Below are positions 1 to 10,488 of a stretch of DNA of 64,000 nt, piece after piece. The DNA is from Aromatoleum toluolicum (GTDB lineage Bacteria; Pseudomonadota; Gammaproteobacteria; Burkholderiales; Rhodocyclaceae). Both the position numbers and the translations under genes were made by a program. The stretch spans positions 1-64,000 of the forward strand of contig NZ_WTVS01000012.1 in NCBI RefSeq assembly GCF_012911005.2. Reading direction: 5' to 3'. The notes beneath the pieces are model-generated. The model worked only from the letters and a program-made list of their open reading frames with translations, did no database searches and was not told the origin of the DNA. Numbering within the stretch: the first letter of the stretch is position 1; each line of letters opens with the position of its first letter.

Positions 1-127
1 ATCTGAAGAACGTCCTCGCACGCCTGCCCAGTCAGCCTCACAGCCGCCTTGGTGAGTTGCTGCCTCATCGCTGGCAGCCTTCGAACGGCTGAACAGCCAC
101 GTCAAGACGGGTTGCCCGGGGGCTTAC
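1..127 (+). mobile_element. Right end of an IS66-family insertion sequence (partial)
   Basis: The first 127 bases look like the 3' end of an IS66-type element. A reading frame at 3-92 encodes a typical IS66 transposase C-terminus (ending LGELLPHRWQPSNG). About 30 bases further on lies a sequence ending in GGGGGCTTAC at 118-127, whose complement begins GTAAGC, the usual terminus of IS66 elements. The left part lies outside the window, so neither the element's completeness nor a target-site duplication can be judged. The family assignment rests on the terminal peptide and terminal bases only. Confidence 0.62.
3..92 (+). CDS. tnpC: IS66-family transposase, C-terminal 29 residues (5' truncated by window)
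   Basis: An open frame enters from the left edge and stops with TGA at 90-92. Its 29 residues read LKNVLARLPSQPHSRLGELL followed by PHRWQPSNG. IS66 TnpC proteins end in this way, with a run such as 'RLP..P.SR..ELLP..W'. TnpC is the large protein of IS66 elements and carries the DDE catalytic domain, none of which is visible here. Whether the gene is intact depends on sequence to the left. Confidence 0.6.
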   Translation: MKNVLARLPSQPHSRLGELLPHRWQPSNG

Positions 128-235
128 TATAACGCAACGTAGCGTCCGGTTCGACGCGCTAGGTGGCCACGAGGAGCAGCCTATCGCGTGAGGTGCCGCG
201 CGCGGGCGTGGTCGCGTTCTCCAAGGAGGTGTGAG

Positions 236-655
236 ATGCAGGTTGAGCCGTATCTGTTCTTCGATGGCCGTTGCGAGGAGGCGATCGAGTTCTATCGCAA
301 GGTGCTCGGTGCAGAGGTGACGATGCTGATGCGCTTTCGAGAAAGTCCGGATCCTCCGCCGCCGGGCACCCTGCCGGCGGGATCCGAAGACAAGGTGATG
401 CACGCGAACTTGCGTTTCGGCGACACCGCGGTGATGGTGTCGGATGGTCGATGCACGGGCCAGCCGGGTTTCCAGGGGTTCGCACTGACGGTGGGTCTGC
501 CCGACGTCGCGGAAGTCGAGCGGGTGTTCGGGGCGCTGGCCGACGGTGGGCAGGTGCAGATGCCACTCGAAAAGACCTTCTGGTCTCCGCGTTTCGGGAT
601 GCTCTCCGACCGCTTCGGGGTGGCGTGGATGGTGATGGCGGTGACCGAGGAGTGA
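236..655 (+). CDS. VOC-superfamily (glyoxalase/PhnB-like) protein
   Basis: A 139-residue protein of the vicinal-oxygen-chelate fold, most like the PhnB/YjdN group ('MQVEPYLFFDGRCEEAIEFY' at the start, FGDTAVMVSDG in the middle, WSPRFGMLSDRFGVAWMV near the end). Family members form dimers with paired beta-alpha-beta-beta-beta modules. Many have no known substrate. The start at 236 is preferred because a near-perfect Shine-Dalgarno AAGGAGGTG lies just upstream; a longer frame from 188 exists but has no such signal. It stands alone between the IS66 end and the convergent hutC, so context gives no role. Function unknown beyond the fold. Confidence 0.8.
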   Translation: MQVEPYLFFDGRCEEAIEFYRKVLGAEVTMLMRFRESPDPPPPGTLPAGSEDKVMHANLRFGDTAVMVSDGRCTGQPGFQGFALTVGLPDVAEVERVFGALADGGQVQMPLEKTFWSPRFGMLSDRFGVAWMVMAVTEE

Positions 656-699
656 GTGTGCGCTGCCGGCCACGTTCCCATGTCGGGCGTGCGCGGCGT

Positions 700-1419
700 T
701 CAGGGTCGGTAGTGCATCGAGGAGCGCAGTTTATAGCGGTCGCCCGGGTGAGTGAGCCGCGCGTAGCTGATGAGGTGTTCGTCGGACCAGGTGCGGCGGA
801 TCATCAGCAGGCAGGGGGTGGCGGTCGTGGTGTCGAGCGCGGCGGCGGTCTGTGCGTCCAGGAGAACTGCCTCGACCACGTGCTCGACGTCGGAGATCGG
901 GCAGGCTGCGACGAGGACCTCGTTGGGCGTGTGGCGCGAGAAGTCGGTGTCGAGGTAGCCGGGGACCCACTTCGGATTGACGAAGCGCTCCTCGAACTGG
1001 ATCGGGATGTCGTTCTCGCGATGCACGATTGTCGTGCGGAAGACGCGCGTGCCGAGGCGCACGCCGAGACGCAGGGCGACTTCGTCGTCGGCCTCGATGG
1101 CTTCGCAGCGCAGCACCGTGTTGCTGTACGTGTTGTTGCGGCCGCGGACTTCCGCGGCGATGTTGAGGACTTCGTGCAGCGAGGATTCGGCCTTGCGGTC
1201 GGTGACGAAAGTGCCGAGGCCTGGCTGGCGCACGAGGTAGCCGCCCTGCACGAGATCGCGGATCGCCTTGTTGGCGGTCATGCGGCTGACGCCGAAATCG
1301 CGGGCGAGCTGTTCCTCTGGCGGGATCTGATGATGGATCGGATATGCGCCGCTGCGAATCTTTTCGAGCAGGAATTCCTCGATCTGGCGGTAGCGGGGGG
1401 CGGGGCTGGCCACGGCCAT
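700..1419 (-). CDS. hutC: HutC, GntR-family repressor of histidine utilisation
   Basis: A 239-residue GntR/HutC-type regulator. Residues about 8-75 form the winged helix (YRQIEEFLLEKIRSG, then SRMTANKAIRDL and the wing QPGLGTFV); residues about 95-235 are a UTRA ligand-binding domain. In related bacteria HutC represses the hut genes and is released by urocanate. It is the last gene of the minus-strand hut cluster, 121 bp after hutH. Two TGTATATACA palindromes lie upstream of hutI, and a half-site-like ATACAA lies at 1450-1455 just upstream of this gene, which would suit autoregulation. The start at 1419 (MAVASPAPRYRQ) was chosen because the domain begins there; the frame is open to 1521. Confidence 0.93.
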   Translation of the reverse strand: MAVASPAPRYRQIEEFLLEKIRSGAYPIHHQIPPEEQLARDFGVSRMTANKAIRDLVQGGYLVRQPGLGTFVTDRKAESSLHEVLNIAAEVRGRNNTYSNTVLRCEAIEADDEVALRLGVRLGTRVFRTTIVHRENDIPIQFEERFVNPKWVPGYLDTDFSRHTPNEVLVAACPISDVEHVVEAVLLDAQTAAALDTTTATPCLLMIRRTWSDEHLISYARLTHPGDRYKLRSSMHYRP

Positions 1420-1540
1420 TCCTCTTGTGGCTGATGCGATTTCGCCATGATACAACCGGCCGGGATCAATCGGCATGCAATATGAATGGGAGGGCCGGGC
1501 AAGGTTCACGCGGTGGTGCATCGGTTGGGGGCATTGAGCT

Positions 1541-3100
1541 TCAGGCCTGCGAGGGCAGGAGTGCGGGTGGCATGAGGGGGGACAGGGTGCGTGCGGCGAG
1601 CAGTTCGGTCGCGGCGGCGATGTCCGGGGCGAAGAAGCGGTCGACGTCGTAGAAGGACACTCGCGCGCGCAATGCGGCGCGGGCTTCCTCGAGCCTGGGC
1701 GAGCTCTTGTGCCCGTCGCGGAAGTCGAGACCCTGGCAGGCCGCGAGCCATTCCACGGCGAGGATGCCGCGCACGTTGTCGGCCATCGCCCACAGGCGGC
1801 GGCCGGCGTTGGGGGCCATCGAGACGTGGTCTTCCTGGTTCGCCGAGGTCGGCAGGCTGTCGACGCTGGCCGGATGCGCGAGGGCCTTGTTGTCGCTGGC
1901 GAGTGCCGCGGCGGTGACCTGCGCGATCATGAAGCCGGAATTGACGCCGCCGTTGGCGACGAGGAAAGCCGGCAGCTGGGACATGTTCTTGTCCATCATC
2001 AGCGAGATGCGCCGTTCGGCAAGCGCGCCGATCTCGGCGAGCGCCAGGGCGAGGTTGTCGGCGGCCATCGCCACCGGCTCGGCGTGGAAGTTGCCGCCGG
2101 AGAGGATGTCGTCGTCCTCCGCGAACACAAGGGGGTTGTCGGAGACCGCGTTGGTTTCGACCGCGAGCACTTCGGCGGCCTGGCGGATCTGCGTGAGGCA
2201 GGCGCCCATGACCTGCGGTTGGCAGCGCAGCGAGTAGGGATCCTGCACCTTGCCGCAGGCGACGTGCGACTGCGCGATCTCGCTGGTTTCTTCGAGCAGG
2301 TGGCGATAGGCCGCGGCGGCGTCGATCTGCCCGCGCTGGCCGCGCGCGGCGTGGATGCGGGCGTCGAAGGGCACGCGCGAGCCGAGCGCGGCTTCGACGG
2401 TGAGGCTGCCGCAGACGGTGGAGGCGGCAAAGAGGTCCTCGGCGTCGAAGAGACCGCGCAGCGCGTAGGCGGTGGACACCTGAGTGCCGTTGAGGAGCGC
2501 GAGGCCCTCCTTGGCGGCGAGCGTGAGCGGTTCGAGGCCGGCGACGGCGAGTGCCGCGACGGCCGGCAGCCATTGGCCGCGATGGCGGGCGCGGCTTTCG
2601 CCGAGCAGTACCAACGACATGTGGGCGAGCGGGGCGAGGTCGCCGGAGGCGCCGACCGAACCCTTCGCCGGGATCTCGGGATAGACGCCGGCGTTGAGCA
2701 GCGCGATCAGGGCGTTGATCACGCTGCGGCGGATGCCGGAGAAGCCGCGCGCGAGGCTGTTCACCTTGAGCAGCATGATCAGGCGCACGGTTGCGTCGTC
2801 GAGCGCCTCGCCGACGCCGCAGGCGTGCGACAGCACCAGCGAGCGCTGCAGGGTTTCGAGGTCGGCGTGGGCGATGCGGGTCTGGGCGAGCAGGCCGAAG
2901 CCGGTGTTGATGCCGTAGGCGGTACGGTCCTCGTCGATGACGCGGCGCACGCAGGCTACGCTGCGCTCGATCGGCGCGGAGGCGGCTTCGGGCAATGTCA
3001 CGCGGATCGTCTGCTGGTAGGCCAGGCGCAGTTGGGCCAGCGTCAGCTCACCAGGGACGAGCGTGAGTTCAATGCTCGGCTCGAAGGTCATTTCGGTCAC
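1541..3100 (-). CDS. hutH: Histidine ammonia-lyase (histidase)
   Basis: A 519-residue histidase that removes ammonia from L-histidine to give urocanate, the first step of the hut pathway. The motif [14 protein letters not shown] carries Ala151-Ser152-Gly153, which cyclise to the MIO cofactor. YGINTGFG near residue 62 is also typical, and the length is normal. The start is taken as GTG at 3100, because AGGAG sits 6 nt upstream; an in-frame ATG at 3091 would be too far from it. Only one base separates it from the hutU stop, indicating translational coupling. Confidence 0.97.
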   Translation of the reverse strand: MTEMTFEPSIELTLVPGELTLAQLRLAYQQTIRVTLPEAASAPIERSVACVRRVIDEDRTAYGINTGFGLLAQTRIAHADLETLQRSLVLSHACGVGEALDDATVRLIMLLKVNSLARGFSGIRRSVINALIALLNAGVYPEIPAKGSVGASGDLAPLAHMSLVLLGESRARHRGQWLPAVAALAVAGLEPLTLAAKEGLALLNGTQVSTAYALRGLFDAEDLFAASTVCGSLTVEAALGSRVPFDARIHAARGQRGQIDAAAAYRHLLEETSEIAQSHVACGKVQDPYSLRCQPQVMGACLTQIRQAAEVLAVETNAVSDNPLVFAEDDDILSGGNFHAEPVAMAADNLALALAEIGALAERRISLMMDKNMSQLPAFLVANGGVNSGFMIAQVTAAALASDNKALAHPASVDSLPTSANQEDHVSMAPNAGRRLWAMADNVRGILAVEWLAACQGLDFRDGHKSSPRLEEARAALRARVSFYDVDRFFAPDIAAATELLAARTLSPLMPPALLPSQA

Positions 3101-3101
3101 C

Positions 3102-4778
<1,677 letters not shown>

Positions 4779-4813
4779 CGGGGTCTCCTTGTTTCGTCTG
4801 ATCGGAATGGCGC

Positions 4814-6142
4814 TCAGAGCCAGCCGAGGTGGTGTGCGAACTGGGCCAGCGGAATGGCGAACGCGAGGCTCAAAAGGGTGCGTTGCAGCCAGACCAGCAG
4901 CAGGTCGCGCAGGCGCATGGGAATCCGCGTGGCGAGCACGCAGGGAATCGAGGCCGAGAGGAACAGCACGCTACTCACCGACACCGTGGCGGCGACGAAG
5001 CGCACGACGACGTCGGCGTCCTTCAGGAGCATCGCCGGCAGGAACATCTCGGCGAGGCCGGCGGCGATCGCGCGGGCGACCGTCATCGGTTCGGCGAGGC
5101 CGAAGGCCCAGGTGACCGGGTAGAGCAGCAGGCCGATGACGTCGAAGAGCGGCGTGTACTTCGCGGCGAGCAGGCCCAACAGGCCGACGGCGAGAATGCT
5201 CGGCAGGATCGCGGCGGTCATGCGTACGCCGTCGGCGAAGGTTTCGCGCAGCGCGGCGGACAGCGACGGGGCGCTCTGCGCCTGGGTGACGCCGGCGTGC
5301 CACGCGGCCTGAAGGCGGCTCTGGCCGGGCGGCAGTTCCGGATCGGGCGGGCCTTCGCTCGCCAGGCGCGACAGCGGATACAGGCGCGCGCTCACCGCGG
5401 TGACGGCGAAGGTGACCGCCATGCTGCCCCAGAAGTACAGGTTCCACTCCGGCATCAGGTCGAGCGTCTTGGCGACGATCACCATGAAGGGGGCCGACAC
5501 GGTCGAGAAGCCGGTGGCGATGATCGCGGCTTCGCGCAGCGTGTAGTGGCCCTGGGCGTACATGCGCGAGGTGATGAGCAGGCCCACCGAGTAGCTGCCG
5601 ACGAAGGACGCCACGGCGTCGATCGCGGACTTGCCCGGCGTGCGCCAGATCGGCCGCATCACCGGCTGCATCAGCACGCCGATCAGCTCCAGCAGGCCGA
5701 AGCCGATCAGGAACACCAGCGCGAGCGAACCCAGCGGCACGATCAGCGAGAGCGGCAGCACCAGCTTCTCGAACAGGAAGGGCAGCATGCCGGGCGCGTA
5801 CACCGCCTCGGGGCCGACCCTGAACAGGAAGGCGATACCGATCGCGAGGCCCAGCACCTTCAACACCGAGAACGCCATCGCGACCGCGTTGTGGCGCCAC
5901 GCACCGCTCACCCAGGGATGGATCGCGCCGTAGCCCATCAGCACGAGCGCGATGCCGATCACGAGCGGCCGCGCCTCCTTGAGCAGGAAGCTCGCGGCAT
6001 GGTCGAGGAGGATGGTCGAGCGGCCGGCGATGTCGACGGGCAGGAAGAACAGCACCAGGCCGATCAGGCTGTAGCCCAGCAGGCGGGCGAGCGTATGGGT
6101 TCGCGCTGGCGCGACGCTCAGCGAGATTTGTTCGGCCATCAT
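4814..6142 (-). CDS. YjiH-type membrane protein with nucleoside-recognition (Gate) domains; candidate hut transporter
   Basis: A 442-residue integral membrane protein resembling the YjiH/Gate-domain family, with roughly ten hydrophobic segments (for example '[20 protein letters not shown]' near residue 24 and [18 protein letters not shown] near 320). Two similar halves each carry a short Gate-like motif ([25 protein letters not shown]). Family members occur near hut genes in several proteobacteria, but the substrate is not established to my knowledge. Placement between hutG and hutU suggests uptake of histidine or urocanate, or export of a pathway product; this is inference from context. Two ATG codons are adjacent (6142 and 6139); AAGGAG is better spaced for the second. 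Confidence 0.8.
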   Translation of the reverse strand: MMAEQISLSVAPARTHTLARLLGYSLIGLVLFFLPVDIAGRSTILLDHAASFLLKEARPLVIGIALVLMGYGAIHPWVSGAWRHNAVAMAFSVLKVLGLAIGIAFLFRVGPEAVYAPGMLPFLFEKLVLPLSLIVPLGSLALVFLIGFGLLELIGVLMQPVMRPIWRTPGKSAIDAVASFVGSYSVGLLITSRMYAQGHYTLREAAIIATGFSTVSAPFMVIVAKTLDLMPEWNLYFWGSMAVTFAVTAVSARLYPLSRLASEGPPDPELPPGQSRLQAAWHAGVTQAQSAPSLSAALRETFADGVRMTAAILPSILAVGLLGLLAAKYTPLFDVIGLLLYPVTWAFGLAEPMTVARAIAAGLAEMFLPAMLLKDADVVVRFVAATVSVSSVLFLSASIPCVLATRIPMRLRDLLLVWLQRTLLSLAFAIPLAQFAHHLGWL

Positions 6143-6281
6143 CGCGCTCCTTGGCGCCGGGGCGTCGGCTCGCCCTGCGTGGCGGGGCGGATACTGCGGC
6201 CTGGCGCAGGCGGGGCGTGTCGATGGGTCGGGGTCATGCGGGTCTCCTCCGGTGTGCTTCTATGAAAAGACGGCCGTGACT

Positions 6282-7229
6282 TCAGCCGTTCAGGGTCAAC
6301 AGATGGATCAGGCGCGCTGCGACGCGGGCGGTCCGGCTGTCGATGTCGAAGTCGGGGTTCAGCTCGGCGAGGTCGGCGAGGCGCAGCTTGCCGCTGTCGC
6401 GCACGCGCTCGACGAGCGGTTCGAGCAGCGCGAGCGGCACGCCGCGGGCGGCCGGGGCACTGACGCCCGGGGCCTCGCAGGCGGGCAGGACGTCGAGGTC
6501 GATGGTGAGGTAGATGTGGTCGCAGGCGGCGACGAAAGCGTCGAGGCGCTCACCGATGCGGTCGAGGCTCGAGGGCGTGAACTCGCGGTCCTCTCGCACC
6601 AGCACTTCCAGGTCGACCGCGCGGCGGAATAGTGCGCGGGTGTTCGCGGCGCGGCTCACGCCGAGACAGGCGTAGCGAAAGGGCCAGCCGCGCGTGGCGC
6701 AGGCGTCGGCGATCTGCGCGAAGGGGGTGCCGGACGAGTGCGCGTACGCCGGGTCGCGCAGGTCGAAGTGAGCGTCGAAATTGATGATGCCGATGCGTGG
6801 CGTGTCTTCGGCGGCGCCGGCAAGGTGTGCGGCGAGGCCCTGCCAGCTGCCGTAGGCGACCTCGTGGCCGCCGCCGAGGACGATCGGGAAGTGGCCGGCG
6901 GCGAGCAGGGTGGTGACGTGCTCGGCAAGGCGTGCCTGAGCGGCGTCGAGATCGCCGTCGTCGCAGGCGACATCGCCGGCGTCGTAAGCAGGGCTTGGGC
7001 GGTGCCAGGCGAGGTTTGCCAAGGCCTTGCGGATTGCCGCCGGCGCGGCGATTGCGCCGGGACGGCCCTTGTTGCGGCGCACGCCTTCGTCGCAGGCGAA
7101 GCCGATGAGGGCGACGCCGGGCGCACCGGCGGCGTCGAGCGGGCGGACGACCTGATGCCAGCGCAGACTGTCGGGTTCCGGGTCGATGCGCCCGGCCCAG
7201 GTTGCCATGGTGCTGCGGTCAGCGTTCAT
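6282..7229 (-). CDS. hutG: Formimidoylglutamase (arginase family)
   Basis: A 315-residue ureohydrolase-fold enzyme that splits N-formimidoyl-L-glutamate into glutamate and formamide, the last step of the four-enzyme hut route. The di-manganese site is visible: GGGHE at 119-123 (His122), DAHFD at 152-156 and DLDVL at 244-248. Arginase or agmatinase are alternatives within the fold, but the hut context decides. Its ATG at 7229 lies inside the end of hutI (11-nt overlap), showing coupling. With hutF absent, the pathway releases formamide and not formate plus ammonia. Confidence 0.94.
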   Translation of the reverse strand: MNADRSTMATWAGRIDPEPDSLRWHQVVRPLDAAGAPGVALIGFACDEGVRRNKGRPGAIAAPAAIRKALANLAWHRPSPAYDAGDVACDDGDLDAAQARLAEHVTTLLAAGHFPIVLGGGHEVAYGSWQGLAAHLAGAAEDTPRIGIINFDAHFDLRDPAYAHSSGTPFAQIADACATRGWPFRYACLGVSRAANTRALFRRAVDLEVLVREDREFTPSSLDRIGERLDAFVAACDHIYLTIDLDVLPACEAPGVSAPAARGVPLALLEPLVERVRDSGKLRLADLAELNPDFDIDSRTARVAARLIHLLTLNG

Positions 7230-8469
7230 CGCGCCGCTCCTGTGTGCGGTCGTGCGTGATCTCGCCGTTGAACACGCGCTGGCGCAAGCGTCCGGGCTGT
7301 ACCGCGTAGGCGAGCTCGGTGGGGCGGGCGACGTCCCACACGCACAGGTCGGCGCGCAGACCCTCGGCGATGCGCCCGGTATCGGCCAGCCCGAGCGCGC
7401 GGGCGCCGTTTGCCGTCATGCCGGCCAGCGCCTCGCGCGGGGTCAGGCGGAACAGCGAGCAGGCGAGGTTCAGCATCAGCGTCGGCATGAAGAGCGGCGA
7501 GCTGCCGGGGTTGGCGTCGGTCGCGATCGCGATCGGCACGCCGTGGCGGCGCAGCGCCTCGACCGGCGGCAATTGCGTCTCGCGCAGCGTCAGGTAGGCA
7601 CCGGGCAGTAGCGTCGCGACGGTGCCGGCTTCGGCCATCGCATGCACGCCGGCTTCATCCAGGTATTCGATGTGATCGGCCGACAGCGCGCCGTGGCGGG
7701 CCGCGAGTGCGGCGCCGCCGAGGTTCGAGAGTTGCTCGGCGTGCGCCTTCACGCGCAGGCCGTGGCGCGCGGCGGCGTCGAACACACGCTCGCATTGCGC
7801 GGGGCTGAAGGCGATCCCCTCGCAGAAGACGTCGACAGCGTCGGCCAGGCCTTCGGCCGCGGCGGCGGGGATCATCTCGTCGCACACGAGGCGGATGTAG
7901 CCATCCTTGTCGTCGCTGTATTCGGGGGGCAGCGCATGGGCGCCGAGCAGCGTCGTGACGATGCGCACGGGCAGGCTGCCGTGTTGTGCTTGGCCGAGGC
8001 GCCGCGCGACGCGCAGCATCTTCAGCTCGTCGGCGACGGTGAGGCCGTAGCCGGACTTGATCTCGACGGTGGTCACACCGTCGGCGACGAGGGCGGTGAG
8101 CCGGGGCAGGGTGGCGGCGAGGAGTTCGTCCTCGGAGGCGGCGCGGGTGGCGCGCACGGTGCTGAGGATGCCGCCGCCGGCCTGCGCGATCTCGGCGTAG
8201 CCCGCGCCTTCCAGGCGAAGGGCGAATTCGTCGGCGCGGTTGCCGCCGAACACGAGGTGGGTGTGGCAGTCGACTAGGCCTGGTGTGATCACGCCGCCGC
8301 ACCCCATGTCGCGCGCGTCGTCAGTGTCGGCGGCGGTCAGGGCGCCGGTCCGGCACAGCTTGGCGATGTGGCCGTTCTCGACCAGTACCGCCATCGGGGC
8401 GGGCAGTTCCTGTTGTCCGTCGAAGATCGTGACGTCCCGCCAAAGCAGGCGGGAGTGGGGGGCGGGCAT
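7219..8469 (-). CDS. hutI: Imidazolonepropionase
   Basis: A 416-residue amidohydrolase that opens the ring of 4-imidazolone-5-propionate to give formimidoylglutamate. Metal-binding signatures are present: DCHTHLVF, then GAHALPP, then [10 protein letters not shown]. The start at 8469 ([12 protein letters not shown]) is supported by GGAG 8 nt upstream; the frame runs open to 8529 through the operator region. This is the first gene of the hut operon. A perfect 12-bp palindrome TTGTATATACAA sits 24-35 bp before the start codon, where a bound repressor would block transcription. Confidence 0.96.
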   Translation of the reverse strand: MPAPHSRLLWRDVTIFDGQQELPAPMAVLVENGHIAKLCRTGALTAADTDDARDMGCGGVITPGLVDCHTHLVFGGNRADEFALRLEGAGYAEIAQAGGGILSTVRATRAASEDELLAATLPRLTALVADGVTTVEIKSGYGLTVADELKMLRVARRLGQAQHGSLPVRIVTTLLGAHALPPEYSDDKDGYIRLVCDEMIPAAAAEGLADAVDVFCEGIAFSPAQCERVFDAAARHGLRVKAHAEQLSNLGGAALAARHGALSADHIEYLDEAGVHAMAEAGTVATLLPGAYLTLRETQLPPVEALRRHGVPIAIATDANPGSSPLFMPTLMLNLACSLFRLTPREALAGMTANGARALGLADTGRIAEGLRADLCVWDVARPTELAYAVQPGRLRQRVFNGEITHDRTQERRDER

Positions 8470-8492
8470 TGTGACGTCTCCGTGTCGTGTAG

Positions 8493-8504
8493 TTGTATAT
8501 ACAA
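8493..8504. promoter_or_regulatory. Proximal HutC operator
   Basis: TTGTATATACAA is a perfect 12-bp palindrome 24 bp upstream of the hutI ATG. HutC and related GntR regulators bind TGTATATACA-like sites in Pseudomonas and Klebsiella. With hutC in the same cluster, this is a strong operator candidate. Confidence 0.85.
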
Positions 8505-8721
8505 TAGAAGCGAGACACGCAGGCGTCAAGGAATTTTTGTGCCGATTCCGGGCGGCAGTTTCGGAGCGTCCGGGAGTCTCTTGGCGTCAGTCAGAAACTG
8601 CGATTGTGGGCGTTCTGTGAAGGCCGGCCTGAGTTAGCGGTTCGGCTGAGAATGTGCGAGGGACTCGTGTGCTTGCGCCCGTCAGTGCGCTTGCTTGCGG
8701 GCGCAAGAGCTGAAGTCGTAA

Positions 8722-8731
8722 TGTATATACA
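8722..8731. promoter_or_regulatory. Distal HutC operator
   Basis: A second perfect palindrome, TGTATATACA, lies 228 bp (centre to centre) from the proximal hutI box and about 250 bp upstream of the hutI start. The flanks also partly match (A on the left, AA on the right). It could bind a second HutC dimer. Confidence 0.7.
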
Positions 8732-8799
8732 AATATCGGTGCGACAGGGAGTCGCCGTCACTGACCGCGGATCGCAAGACGGGGGGCCGGCTTCAACGC

Positions 8800-9231
8800 T
8801 CAGGAACTTTCGGCGCGGTAGCTCGCGAGGTGGATGCTGGTTTCGGTGTGCTGGATGCTGCGGATCAGGCGGATGCGTTCGAGCACGTTCGACAGTTCCG
8901 TGAGGTTCTCCGCGCGCAATTCCGCGAGCAGGTCCCAGCGCCCGTTGGTGTCGTGCAGGGCGGCGACGCCCGGTTCGCCGAGCAGGCTCGCGATCACCGA
9001 GCGCGTCTCGTTGCCGGCGACGACGATGCTCATCCACGCGCGGATCTCGTTCGGCTGCGAATCCGGCCTGAGTTTGACGGTATAGCCGACGATGATGCCG
9101 TCGTTCTCGAGCTTGGTGATGCGGTTCGTGACGGTGCCGCGCGACACTTTCAGCTTGTGCGCGAGGTTCGCGACGCTCATGCGCGCATCGTTGCGCAGGA
9201 GACTGATCAGTTGCTGGTCGAGGGTGTCCAT
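8800..9231 (-). CDS. Lrp/AsnC-family transcriptional regulator
   Basis: A 143-residue Lrp/AsnC protein with the usual N-terminal helix-turn-helix (about residues 3-45, LDQQLISLLRNDARMSVANL then VSRGTVTNRITKLE) and a C-terminal RAM/effector domain (about 65-140). Such proteins form dimers and octamers and respond to amino acids. It is divergent from an ornithine cyclodeaminase gene, with a 31-bp perfect dyad between them, so it probably controls that gene in response to ornithine, arginine or proline. The ligand is inference. Confidence 0.93.
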   Translation of the reverse strand: MDTLDQQLISLLRNDARMSVANLAHKLKVSRGTVTNRITKLENDGIIVGYTVKLRPDSQPNEIRAWMSIVVAGNETRSVIASLLGEPGVAALHDTNGRWDLLAELRAENLTELSNVLERIRLIRSIQHTETSIHLASYRAESS

Positions 9232-9275
9232 TTTGTCGATCTGTCAGAGATGTATGTCTAAATGATCAGGTTTTT

Positions 9276-9306
9276 ATCAAAATAGCACAGTACTTGATAT
9301 TTTGAT
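9276..9306. promoter_or_regulatory. Dyad operator between the Lrp-type gene and ocd
   Basis: ATCAAAATA at 9276-9284 and TATTTTGAT at 9298-9306 are perfect 9-bp inverted arms separated by 13 bp. The sequence is AT-rich against a GC-rich background and lies in the divergent intergenic region, as Lrp-family binding sites commonly do. Confidence 0.65.
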
Positions 9307-9367
9307 TGACACGGAACTGGTCGATGATGTCCTCACAGAATCGCAGGACACCAAAGAGGACGACACC

Positions 9368-10444
9368 ATGAAAACCAGCAACCGCATCCCCACCCGCTTC
9401 CTGAGCGCCGAGCGCGCTGCCGAGCTCGTCGCCGCGAAGGGTATCGCGAATTGTCTGGCAGGTATGGCCGACTACATTCGTGCGGACTTCCTGCGCTGGA
9501 ACGAGTTCGAGAAGACCGCCCGTGTCGCGAACCATTCCGACGACGGCGTGATCGAGCTGATGCCGATCTCGGACGACGCGCTGTATTCCTTCAAGTACGT
9601 GAATGGCCATCCGAAGAACCATCGTTTCGGCCTGAGTACCGTGATGGCCTTCGGCGTGCTCGCCGACGTCGATACCGGCGCACCGACCCTGGTCAGCGAG
9701 CTGACCCTGACCACGGCGCTGCGCACCGCCGCCACCTCCGCACTTGCCGCCCGTGCGCTGGCCCGTCCGGACAGCAAGCGCATGGCGCTGATCGGCAACG
9801 GCGCGCAGAGCGAGTTCCAGGCACTGGCCTTCCACCACCTGCTGGGCATCACCGAATTCCACCTGTTCGATGTCGATGCCGCCGCGACCGACAAGCTGAT
9901 GCGCAACCTCGAGCGCATGGGCCTGTCGGCGAAGCGCTTCGCCAGCACCAGGGACGCCGTGAAGGGCTGCGACATCGTCACCACGGTGACGGCCGACAAG
10001 ACCAACGCGACCATTCTCACGCCCGACATGATCGAGCCGGGCATGCACATCAACGGCGTCGGCGGCGACTGCCCGGGCAAGACCGAACTGCACGCCGACG
10101 TGTTGCGCATGGGGCGCGTGTTCTGCGAGTTCGAGCCGCAGTCGCGCATCGAGGGCGACATGCAGCAGATGCCGGCGGACTTCGCAGTGACCGAGCTGTG
10201 GAACGTGCTCGCCGGCAAGCTTCCGGGGCGTCAGGCCGCGGATGAAGTGACGGTGTTCGATTCGGTCGGCTTCGCGCTGGAGGACTTCTCGGCGCTGCGC
10301 TTCATGCGCGACCTCGCGATCGAGCTGGGCGTCGAGGAAGAGATTTCGCTGATCCCCGATCTCGCCGACCCGAAGAACCTGTTCGGTTCGGTGCCGGTCA
10401 GCGCGGCCCCGCGCGCTGCGGTCCGCGAACTGCAGGCTGCCTGA
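9368..10444 (+). CDS. ocd: Ornithine cyclodeaminase
   Basis: A 358-residue member of the ornithine cyclodeaminase/mu-crystallin family. The enzyme converts L-ornithine to L-proline and ammonia with bound NAD+. The Rossmann segment MALIGNGAQSEFQAL and the catalytic-aspartate region FDSVGFALEDFSALRF are clear. The length matches bacterial Ocd enzymes (about 350). The start at 9368 (MKTSNRIPTRFLSAE) follows AGAGGA; the frame is open from 9302 but lacks a signal there. It would feed ornithine from arginine breakdown into proline and glutamate, complementing the adjacent hut pathway. A hairpin terminator follows immediately. Confidence 0.93.
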   Translation: MKTSNRIPTRFLSAERAAELVAAKGIANCLAGMADYIRADFLRWNEFEKTARVANHSDDGVIELMPISDDALYSFKYVNGHPKNHRFGLSTVMAFGVLADVDTGAPTLVSELTLTTALRTAATSALAARALARPDSKRMALIGNGAQSEFQALAFHHLLGITEFHLFDVDAAATDKLMRNLERMGLSAKRFASTRDAVKGCDIVTTVTADKTNATILTPDMIEPGMHINGVGGDCPGKTELHADVLRMGRVFCEFEPQSRIEGDMQQMPADFAVTELWNVLAGKLPGRQAADEVTVFDSVGFALEDFSALRFMRDLAIELGVEEEISLIPDLADPKNLFGSVPVSAAPRAAVRELQAA

Positions 10445-10448
10445 GTCA

Positions 10449-10480
10449 TACCGGGTCCGCCGTCCGCGGCGGGCCCGGTA
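10449..10480. terminator. Bidirectional hairpin between ocd and the LysR gene
   Basis: TACCGGGTCCGCCG and its near-perfect complement CGGCGGGCCCGGTA form a 14-bp stem with a 4-base loop and a single G-U-type mismatch. It lies in the 44-bp gap between convergent genes. There is no strong T-run, so efficiency is uncertain. Confidence 0.65.
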
Positions 10481-10488
10481 CGCTGCCG

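Larger units (their letters stand above)
8470..8799. other. 330-bp non-coding control region upstream of hutI
   Basis: No convincing gene lies between hutI and the Lrp-type regulator. The region holds two copies of the palindrome TGTATATACA, at 8494-8503 and 8722-8731, and is otherwise GC-moderate. Open frames here are shadows of neighbouring genes. The Lrp-type gene ends at 8800, so the second box is not next to any other gene start and most simply also serves hutI. Confidence 0.7.

Noticed and set aside
271-1434. Plus-strand frame of 387 codons
   Set aside because: It spans the end of the VOC gene and the antisense of hutC; the hutC reading has a clear winged helix and UTRA domain.
1450-1455. 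HutC operator upstream of hutC
   Set aside because: Only the half-site ATACAA is present, without the matching inverted half, so it was mentioned but not called.
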